Below the pieces are notes generated by a model. The model ran no database searches and was not told the DNA's origin. It worked only from the letters and a program-made list of their open reading frames with translations. From Euryarchaeota archaeon UBA170 (GTDB lineage: Archaea; Thermoplasmatota; Poseidoniia; Poseidoniales; Thalassarchaeaceae): a DNA stretch of 30,594 nt. The translations under genes and the position numbers were made by a program. This document shows positions 15,582 through 22,456 of the stretch, in pieces; position 1 is the stretch's first letter, and every line of letters begins with the position of its first letter. The DNA lies in assembly GCA_002499345.1 (NCBI GenBank), contig DALF01000043.1, positions 1 through 30,594 of the forward strand. The letters run 5' to 3'.

Positions 15582-15637
15582 TGGTTTCCCTCGGGCCTAA
15601 TCGGCGGCCTTGCAGTTAAGAACGGTGCGGAAGAGCA

Positions 15638-16546
15638 TTATGAATTGTCTATTAACTGATTGATTAATGCGTAAACAGACATCGGTTCCTTGATACAGTA
15701 TAGACATTCACTTGGATCTTGTGAGGAAGGATTGCTTTTTCTCTTTATGAATATCCACTTCAGTGGATTTGAAGAGCTTGTCTGTATATTGAGGTCATTA
15801 TCATCAGAAATATTTGACCTGATCCCGTCGGTAATCACAAGTATGTTTCCAAATCCCAATATTCTCCCTATGATTGATGGTTCGACTTTCAGATTTTCTA
15901 CCTTTTCAAATGGGATTCCAACGGCACTAGAATCAAAGTAAAGGAACTTCTTCCTAATATGGACCCTCTTATCTGTAATGGCATATTGGAATGAATTACG
16001 ATAGTGAATAGTCATGGCTATGGCCGAGAGAGATGAAAGTACCCCTAGCACAAGATAATACCAATCTCTCCAAACTGGTATGTGCTCCCCAATAAAATTA
16101 TCAAATCCATTATATCCGATGAATATTAAAATAGAGTTAATAATTGTAGAAATATGCCAAATTACAGGGATTAATCCATTAATTAGTAACCATGATGTCG
16201 TCCACCCTCCTGATGTTGAAGTATTAAGATAGTGATTTATTTTAGCGAGCACCAACATCAGAATAGCAAACCCGAAGACGCCTGAAATATCCATAATCGT
16301 CTTGGCCAGCCCCACGACCAAATTCAAATTGGCCTCTCCTTCAATTACTGTATCATACTTAGCAGCCCAGTAGAATATCATATGGGCAAATAGTACCAAT
16401 GTTGCTAAGACATATTTACCAGACATGGACATCAGAGCTGGGCTCCCATGCCATATGGGAGTCTCTGAATCTGAAATCTCTGGAAACTTTTCCCTCACTC
16501 CTTGAATATCCAATTTAGATCTGAATCTAGATATTATTTCATCCAT
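15638..16546 (-). CDS. Membrane protein with bacterial PH (bPH2/DUF304-like) domain
   Basis: 302 aa from ATG 16546 (MDEIISRFRSK). The open frame to 16600 would overlap the preceding gene, and a GGTG lies before 16546. WHGSPALMSMSGKYVL leads into hydrophobic segments around residues 48-65, 85-105, 120-145 and 165-190. Then YAITDKRVHIRKKF and VGIPFEKVENLKVEPSIIGRILGFGNILVITDG follow, the classic bPH2 signature. The C-terminus has CLYCIKEPMSVYALINQLID. The family is membrane-anchored and of unclear function. It closes the ABC-exporter series (8 nt after the Trp-rich gene), so a link to the envelope is plausible. Confidence 0.75.
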   Translation of the reverse strand: MDEIISRFRSKLDIQGVREKFPEISDSETPIWHGSPALMSMSGKYVLATLVLFAHMIFYWAAKYDTVIEGEANLNLVVGLAKTIMDISGVFGFAILMLVLAKINHYLNTSTSGGWTTSWLLINGLIPVIWHISTIINSILIFIGYNGFDNFIGEHIPVWRDWYYLVLGVLSSLSAIAMTIHYRNSFQYAITDKRVHIRKKFLYFDSSAVGIPFEKVENLKVEPSIIGRILGFGNILVITDGIRSNISDDNDLNIQTSSSNPLKWIFIKRKSNPSSQDPSECLYCIKEPMSVYALINQLIDNS

Positions 16547-16554
16547 AGTTACAC

Positions 16555-17751
16555 CTAGTGAAGAACTCCCCAAGCATGTTCTGCATTGCCATGGATCCAT
16601 TCGTAGTCCTGCTCTGTCCTAATTCCCTCAGAATCCTCAAATGTGATTGAAAGGACCTCCAACGGGTATTCATTATAGGTTAAGTGGCTAACCCAAGAGG
16701 CCCTAGTTGGTTGATCAAAGACCCATCTTGCCCTACTCACTGCCCTTACCCTGATAGTAGCGGTTGAGTCGTCATTCCAGACCTTGACTCTGAATTCAGG
16801 CAGTATATTCCCCTTATCATCCATCAATGCATCATCGGAGTTCTGCTTAGAGAGCTCGACTGCACAGTTATCGAAGTTTTGTGTTTTTCCAGTTTTTCTA
16901 TCTTGGAATACCCCTGTACCTATATTCGGTGATCGGAACAAATCCCTTAACCTCCATGGCTTATCATCTCTTGCTGTCCACATTGGGGTTACGTGAGGCA
17001 TAAACCAATCAAGATAGGAGCCGTCACTGAAATGTAACATTCCCCAGAACCAAGGGAAAGAAGGTGCTTGAACAGAGACTTTCTGGAAATATCCAGTCCC
17101 CTCCATAACTTCTCCATCTACCTCGAGCCTGCACTTAGTGGCCTGTAGCCTAAGGATATCATATCCCATGCCCAAGAAGTACTCATTATTCCTGTAAGTC
17201 AATTCACTGGGAGGACCCCACCAAGGAGTAAGTTCTGCTTTGAACTTACTCGGGGCTCCCTTCGCTACTGCCCCGTCGTCACTTGAGAGACTTATCCAAA
17301 AAGACTTGTTTCCGGGGGCCATTCCTATTGACATATCTTGTGATGTCAGTGGAATGACTGCCCCTGCGCCTTCTCCTTTCCCCTCTCCAGGCCATAATGG
17401 ATGTGTGTCCGAAATACTGGCCATCCTACATTCCCTCATAACTAGTGGCTCGAACATTTTCTCCCCATCAAACCACCAAGCACAAACCATTCCCGGTATG
17501 ACATGTCCGCCATGCTCGTCTACGAACATCCGTCCGCCCGGCTTCCACCAATGGCCACTTACTCTAATAGCAGGAGTTTCTTTTGTAGACCATAATATCA
17601 TCAATTGCTTTGACCTACCTGGGTTTTCTGGATCTGGAATTAGTATAAGCGCCCACCACCACCACCATGATAGTCGTCGAATTGGAGGCATGACATCAAG
17701 CCTCCATAGAGACGAGAAATCTCCTTTGAAATGAGTGTTTTCTTGTTTCAT
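16555..17751 (-). CDS. Trp-rich beta protein, possibly AttH/CrtC-like lipocalin-type
   Basis: A 398-aa protein unusually rich in Trp, with a run of five Trp encoded by tandem TGG codons (17653-17667). Segments such as GTGYFQKVSVQAPSFPWFWG, MLHFSDGSYLDWFMPHV and the C-terminal NAEHAWGVLH loosely resemble the AttH/CrtC (hydroxyneurosporene dehydrogenase/carotenoid hydratase-like) lipocalin-like family, where Gly-Tyr-x-x-x and Trp-Gly motifs line a hydrophobic pocket. I cannot confirm catalytic residues. It starts 4 nt after the downstream ABC permease, so it is probably co-transcribed and may bind a lipid or pigment moved by the exporter. Alternative: an unrelated hypothetical protein. Confidence 0.45.
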   Translation of the reverse strand: MKQENTHFKGDFSSLWRLDVMPPIRRLSWWWWWALILIPDPENPGRSKQLMILWSTKETPAIRVSGHWWKPGGRMFVDEHGGHVIPGMVCAWWFDGEKMFEPLVMRECRMASISDTHPLWPGEGKGEGAGAVIPLTSQDMSIGMAPGNKSFWISLSSDDGAVAKGAPSKFKAELTPWWGPPSELTYRNNEYFLGMGYDILRLQATKCRLEVDGEVMEGTGYFQKVSVQAPSFPWFWGMLHFSDGSYLDWFMPHVTPMWTARDDKPWRLRDLFRSPNIGTGVFQDRKTGKTQNFDNCAVELSKQNSDDALMDDKGNILPEFRVKVWNDDSTATIRVRAVSRARWVFDQPTRASWVSHLTYNEYPLEVLSITFEDSEGIRTEQDYEWIHGNAEHAWGVLH

Positions 17752-17755
17752 GTTA

Positions 17756-19420
17756 TCACATTATCTCTCTCTTACTGAAAACTGCGCTGCCGATGCCTAT
17801 CATGGAAACAGAGATGCCTATGAGCATAGTGACCGAAGTTAAGATACCTAGATATGCATTACTGGAATTTAGTGTATGGACCGGAGGCGACCAAATCCAC
17901 TGCAGTCCTGTCTGTAGGCCAAAGGCAGATGACATCTGTGAATATTGAATTGTATCGGGCCAAGAAACCATTACAATGGAGTCAATTAATTGTAGGCCCC
18001 AATGCGATACGGAAAGTGTTGCAACTGAAGAGTCGGGAGAGATTAGAGTGGTGAATCCCATTGCAAATTCCCATACTCCAATTACAATACACAGGTATAC
18101 CCCATACTTCGGCAAAAGTAGTCCGATAGTGTTGAACAGAGACCCGTATGCCGCCAGGACAAGAATCGTAGCGCCAGCTATTCCTAGCCAAACTGGCAGG
18201 TCACCGACTCTGATTAGACTTTCACCTGGTCCTATTACCGATGTTATCAATCCCATAATCAAAGATAAGACAAGGATGAAGGCTGAAACTACTGCCAGAT
18301 ATCCTAGGACACGGTAAAGTATGAACTCCCCCCTATGTATTGGCTTGGATAGGAGATAATGCAATGTCCCTCTCTCTGTCTCATCTCTGACTAGTCCGAG
18401 TGAAAGGAAGAGAGGCAAGAACAGCCCCAGAAGTAGTACGAATGCTATCTTCCCAGTTGCTATTACGAAGGTCCTATGACTAGATTCGCCCACATAATTC
18501 TCATCTACTGGGTCTTCATCCACTGATGAGTCAGCATCTATGGATATCACTTCACCGGTTTGTGGATCAATAGTCCAAATAACATCGCAGAGTATGCCAT
18601 TTCCATTAGCATCTGGCCTGTATGGCTCTTCCCACCACATGACTTCCCCTGAATTATCAAATTGAGTTAACCACCCTGCTCTGAGGCAATCTCCATCATC
18701 GTCGAACCCCTGACTCCCTCCCGAACCATCCCAATCGATATCATCCTCATCAATATACATCTCCTTAGGATCTTTTGGGATTTCGAATATTCCAGTGACA
18801 TAGCCATAAGAGAGAAAGAATTCTGAAGGGACGGTAAGATTTCCTTCCGCATTGAACTTCCCATTTGTGGCATATGTGCCGTTCTCCAGTTGGCATGCTG
18901 TTGCATAATCTGGGACCCAATCGATGAACACATCTCCTTGTGTATCTGGGCAGTCCGTGACCTCTTCCCAGTCGATGATGTAGTCCCATTGCCCTCCCTT
19001 GTAATCAGTGTCTATCCAAGTAGCATCGAGATAAGATGCGCCTTCCCATGTCTTATTTCCGGATATTTCCCTATTTTCATCATTCCAGTCTATTTCTCCC
19101 TCATAGATGTATATTCCCGATCCAGGGAACTCTTCTCCGTTCCAGTCACTAGTCCCATATTTTCTCTCTTGGCCTAGTGGATATCCATCGCGATCTTCAT
19201 CAACACTGTCTCCATCATTGTCTATTGGTTCGAATTCATCTCTAATTGAATCAACATAAAATGCCAGTAGCAGAATCATCAGTATGACCCCAAGTGCCAT
19301 TACAACCCAAGTAGAAATCTTATGCCTGAGTTGCCTGATAGTTAGCTCAATTACAGCTCCTGCCTTACGGTCCAATCTTGTCCAAACCGTCTCAGATAGA
19401 TCCCTTCCCTGTACGTCCAA
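17756..19420 (-). CDS. ABC-2 type permease with large acidic, Ca-binding-like external insert
   Basis: A 554-aa exporter permease. TM1 lies around residues 36-56. A roughly 260-residue loop follows before the remaining TM helices (FVLLLGLFLPLFLSLGLVRDETERGTLHYLLSKP is the canonical ABC-2 segment; later helices near AFILVLSLIMGLITSV and LVLAAYGSLFNTIGLLL). The loop carries DNDGDSVDEDRDG (67-79) and DDDGDC, like the calcium-binding DxDxDG repeats of thrombospondin-type or dockerin-type modules, plus four Cys. The start is TTG, directly after the TGA of the ATPase gene, preceded by GGTGGA. It pairs with the ATPase at 19421-20356. The substrate is unknown. Confidence 0.8.
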   Translation of the reverse strand: MDVQGRDLSETVWTRLDRKAGAVIELTIRQLRHKISTWVVMALGVILMILLLAFYVDSIRDEFEPIDNDGDSVDEDRDGYPLGQERKYGTSDWNGEEFPGSGIYIYEGEIDWNDENREISGNKTWEGASYLDATWIDTDYKGGQWDYIIDWEEVTDCPDTQGDVFIDWVPDYATACQLENGTYATNGKFNAEGNLTVPSEFFLSYGYVTGIFEIPKDPKEMYIDEDDIDWDGSGGSQGFDDDGDCLRAGWLTQFDNSGEVMWWEEPYRPDANGNGILCDVIWTIDPQTGEVISIDADSSVDEDPVDENYVGESSHRTFVIATGKIAFVLLLGLFLPLFLSLGLVRDETERGTLHYLLSKPIHRGEFILYRVLGYLAVVSAFILVLSLIMGLITSVIGPGESLIRVGDLPVWLGIAGATILVLAAYGSLFNTIGLLLPKYGVYLCIVIGVWEFAMGFTTLISPDSSVATLSVSHWGLQLIDSIVMVSWPDTIQYSQMSSAFGLQTGLQWIWSPPVHTLNSSNAYLGILTSVTMLIGISVSMIGIGSAVFSKREIM

Positions 19421-20356
19421 TCATCCACCCCCAACAAGATATCCAAGTAGTGATTCTAGATTATCATCAGGATTATCAACAGCAGTAACCCTGATTCCGG
19501 ATTCCACAATTACACTTGGAAGAATTTCATGCGCGGCGGATAAGTCGTCGGTTTGAATTTCCAGAAACCCTTCCTCTGGAAACCTAACACCATATATTGG
19601 CTTCCTAGTAATCAGTTCCTTAGCTAAATCTCTAGGTGATTCTGTTTCAAGTAGTATTCTGTGAGGGTGCTTGTCGAGAAGTCCCCTGATAGCATGTAAA
19701 TTGCCAAGAGCCAGTAGCCTACCATTGTGGAGTATCACAATCTGCTCAGTGATTCTCTCGATTTCCTCAAGTATATGGCTAGAAACAATTACTGTTTTTC
19801 CACGATTACCTAGTTCTCTGATCACACTCATGATACTAGTCCTAGCTAGAGGGTCGCAACCGTGCAGAGGCTCATCTAGAATAATCAAATCCGGATCATG
19901 AACTAGAGCATGGGCAATTTTTACCCTTTGCCTCATCCCCTTACTATACTTCCCGACTTCTTTGTGACGTACATCTCTCAATCCTACGAAATCCAGGACA
20001 TGCTCGGCTCTTTCCCTAGCCTCCTCCCTAGTCATCCCATGCAGTCTCGCCATGGTCATAAGGAAATCAAGCCCAGTCATCCACTCATACAATGGCTCAG
20101 TTTCACTAACATAGCCCACTCTTCTGAAAGGAGAGGTACTCTCCCATGGATCTGTGCCGAACAATCTCACAGATCCCTGACTTGGCTTTAACCTCCCCAG
20201 AAGTAGTTTGAATAGTGTCGATTTACCTGCACCATTAGGCCCCAGTACACCTGTTACTCCGCCGTCTATTGCTAGAGAAACGTCATTGAGTCCTATCACT
20301 TCGCCGTACCACTTAGAAGCTGATTCAATCATTACAGCGGGAGCTTCTGCGGTCAT
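19421..20356 (-). CDS. ABC transporter ATP-binding protein (ABC-2 exporter type)
   Basis: A 311-aa ATPase: Walker A LGPNGAGKSTLFKLL, Q-loop region YVSETEPLYEWMTGLDFL, signature KYSKGMRQRVKIAHAL, Walker B LIILDEPLHGCDP and the switch His in VIVSSHILEEIE. The C-terminal extension (about 100 aa) is common in CcmA/NatA-type ATPases. The ATG overlaps the TGA of the upstream permease (ATGA). It feeds the permease that begins at 19420. Confidence 0.93.
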   Translation of the reverse strand: MTAEAPAVMIESASKWYGEVIGLNDVSLAIDGGVTGVLGPNGAGKSTLFKLLLGRLKPSQGSVRLFGTDPWESTSPFRRVGYVSETEPLYEWMTGLDFLMTMARLHGMTREEARERAEHVLDFVGLRDVRHKEVGKYSKGMRQRVKIAHALVHDPDLIILDEPLHGCDPLARTSIMSVIRELGNRGKTVIVSSHILEEIERITEQIVILHNGRLLALGNLHAIRGLLDKHPHRILLETESPRDLAKELITRKPIYGVRFPEEGFLEIQTDDLSAAHEILPSVIVESGIRVTAVDNPDDNLESLLGYLVGGG

Positions 20357-21366
20357 TCTCTGGTCACCTCCAGAGAACTCACCCTGCTAGTGAGCAAAGC
20401 TATCGATAATGAATTAATGAGTAAAATTGAGACAATTGAGAAAGCCAAAGGATGATCATAATTAGACTCTATTCCAACTAGCCACTGGCCTATATGGGCT
20501 AGTCCATCATAAGGGCTCAGAACATAGAGGATAGATGATTCAAAGGTAGACTCAATGAGAAACGCGACCATCTTTGTACCATAGATTACAGCGAGGAACG
20601 CTACGGCGGCGAAGAATCTGCTTTGACTGATACTAGATAGAGCCAGGCCAATGGAAGTGTAAGTAATAACCAGTAGAATTCCTGCTAGAAGCCCTCCCAT
20701 GAAAATAGGGAATGTATCAATTAGAAATGCCCATCCCTCCCCATTTAGAACAATGGCGCTAGTGTAGTAAACCATGTATGAGAAAACTATCACGAAACCA
20801 AGTACAACTGCGCTACTGAGGTATTTCATAGCCGTGTAGTCTATTCTATTCACTGGTCTTGAGAAGTAAATAGCACTCGTGCCGTTCCTCCTGTCGTCTG
20901 AAATCATCCCCCCTACAACAAGAGCTGTCAGGAGCGGCCACATGCAAAGATTTCGAGGGAAGAAACCCAAGACTTGGCCCCACAGATTATACCTGTTAAT
21001 GCCCCACATTCTGGAAAGTATCTCTCCGAATCCACCTTGACCCCCGAGTGACGCCAGAAATAGCATTGCTACGGGAGAGAGGGAGAATAAGAAAACTATG
21101 AGAATAGTAAGTCTGACAAGAGGGTGATAGTGCCTATGCCCCTTGCTGGAAAATAAACCATAGACATGGTGCCGGAAAATTGCATAGTTCCTAACCCATC
21201 TAGGACCTAGAGAACCTCTCCAAGGACGGTATGTCTGTTCGTATATCGAACCTTTGACCTCTGCTTTCTGAGCTACTGATGCCTTTGCCTCGTCGTCCCC
21301 ATCTCCAGATCCGAATGCTGACTCCATCCTAGTGGTGCCGCCAGAAATATCGAGATCGGAGCTCAT
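20353..21366 (-). CDS. ABC-2 type permease
   Basis: A 337-aa membrane protein with a soluble N-terminal stretch of about 85 aa, then about six hydrophobic segments (LTILIVFLFSLSPVAMLFLA; CMWPLLTALVVGGMISD; VVLGFVIVFSYMVYY; FIMGGLLAGI-like; FFAAVAFLAVIYG; FSIVSILLINSLSIALL). The DRRNGTSAIYFSRPVNRIDY segment is the typical ABC-2 coupling element. The ATG overlaps the stop of the ATPase at 21363 (ATGA), so it forms the first ATPase-permease pair of a four-gene exporter operon. Confidence 0.85.
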   Translation of the reverse strand: MSSDLDISGGTTRMESAFGSGDGDDEAKASVAQKAEVKGSIYEQTYRPWRGSLGPRWVRNYAIFRHHVYGLFSSKGHRHYHPLVRLTILIVFLFSLSPVAMLFLASLGGQGGFGEILSRMWGINRYNLWGQVLGFFPRNLCMWPLLTALVVGGMISDDRRNGTSAIYFSRPVNRIDYTAMKYLSSAVVLGFVIVFSYMVYYTSAIVLNGEGWAFLIDTFPIFMGGLLAGILLVITYTSIGLALSSISQSRFFAAVAFLAVIYGTKMVAFLIESTFESSILYVLSPYDGLAHIGQWLVGIESNYDHPLAFSIVSILLINSLSIALLTSRVSSLEVTRE

Positions 21367-22355
21367 ACATTATCCCCCATATGACTGGTAGTCATCAGTT
21401 CGTCTGTCTCTCTCACTTCTTCGCCGAGTCTATCCATAATTAGGAGGAAAATATCCTCTAAGTCTGGCTCATATTCTGTCATCTTCCTGACTTGAACTCC
21501 CGCTTTAGCGGCCGAAGATAGAATGTCGGTGTATGTATTATCATCGACTTTGGTGACTCTCATATTTCTTCCCATCCTCCTGACGGAGAGGCCTCTTGAG
21601 GATAGTTCACTTTCCATCTGTGAAGCCCCTCCCCAGACTGATATCTCTATTTCCTTCTCTACTTGTTTGACCATGTCATCTATACTTCTGTGAACGACGA
21701 TATTGCCCTTGTGTATCATTACAATCCTATCACAAACAGTTTCGATGTCGTCCATAACATGACTACTCATCAGTACGGATCTCCCTCCTTCGATTACTGT
21801 CTTTCTGAGAGTCTGTAGCATAAATTCCCTTGCTCGCTGATCTAATCCATTTGTTGGCTCGTCACAAATCAGAATTTCTGGATCATGAATTAGTGCACAG
21901 GCCAATTTTGCAGCCTGTTTCATACCGGTACTGAAAGTCTCGATTTTTCTATACCTCTGATCTTTCAGACCAACATATTGCAGAACCTCATGTGCTCTCT
22001 GAGTGGCGGCATCCGGATTCATGCCGAGTAACTCGCCGGAATACCTGACTTGATCGATAGCAGAAAGTCCTGGATCTAGGGAGTCATACTCAGGCATGTA
22101 TCCAATCTTCGAACGTATCAAGTGGCCCTCTGTTCTTATGTCGTGACCCAAAACTCTGCCAGTACCTGAGGTTGTCTTTATGAGTCCTAATAGGCACTTG
22201 AAGAATGTTGATTTGCCCGCCCCATTAGGACCTAGAATCCCTATCGCACCATGGGGGATATCCAGATTGATATCATCAAGAGCAAGATGGGGACCATACA
22301 TTTTCTTCATTGAGCGTGCTGTTATCAGCATCTCTTCGGCTGCATCCGAGGCCAT
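21363..22355 (-). CDS. ABC transporter ATP-binding protein, first gene of exporter operon
   Basis: 330 aa from ATG 22355 (MASDAAEEMLITARSMKKMYG). The frame extends to TTG 22385, but the leader hairpin and a GGGTG before 22355 favour the later ATG. It has Walker A LGPNGAGKSTFFKCL, signature TFSTGMKQAAKLACAL, Walker B ILICDEPTNGLDQ and switch VLMSSHVMDDIE. The C-terminal region (about 220-330) is a regulatory extension with EPDLEDIFLLIMDRLGEE, as in other ABC-2 ATPases. It is coupled by ATGA overlap to the permease. Confidence 0.92.
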   Translation of the reverse strand: MASDAAEEMLITARSMKKMYGPHLALDDINLDIPHGAIGILGPNGAGKSTFFKCLLGLIKTTSGTGRVLGHDIRTEGHLIRSKIGYMPEYDSLDPGLSAIDQVRYSGELLGMNPDAATQRAHEVLQYVGLKDQRYRKIETFSTGMKQAAKLACALIHDPEILICDEPTNGLDQRAREFMLQTLRKTVIEGGRSVLMSSHVMDDIETVCDRIVMIHKGNIVVHRSIDDMVKQVEKEIEISVWGGASQMESELSSRGLSVRRMGRNMRVTKVDDNTYTDILSSAAKAGVQVRKMTEYEPDLEDIFLLIMDRLGEEVRETDELMTTSHMGDNV

Positions 22356-22366
22356 GTAGAACACCC

Positions 22367-22383
22367 GACTCCCGAAGGGAGTC
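22367..22383 (-). promoter_or_regulatory. Perfect 7-bp leader hairpin upstream of the ABC operon
   Basis: GACTCCC and GGGAGTC flank a 3-nt loop. The hairpin lies 11 nt before ATG 22355 and would be within the first bases of the transcript if the TATA at 22410-22417 is used. It could stabilise the mRNA 5' end or gate ribosome access. If translation starts at TTG 22385, the hairpin is instead in the first codons. Confidence 0.4.
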
Positions 22384-22409
22384 AACAGGTCCTCTGGAAG
22401 GTACCACTT

Positions 22410-22417
22410 GAATTAAT
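22410..22417 (-). promoter_or_regulatory. Candidate TATA box for the ABC exporter operon
   Basis: The minus strand reads attaattc, about 28 nt upstream of TTG 22385, within the 71-nt gap between the TGT gene and the operon. Confidence 0.4.
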
Positions 22418-22456
22418 CCCTGAAAATATCAGTTAGGCATACTTGAAAGTAGGGGT

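Noticed and set aside
18667..19177. Overlapping open frames on both strands within the ABC permease insert
   Set aside because: They lack family similarity, and the permease frame is continuous with clear ABC-2 motifs; they are shadows of the biased codon content.
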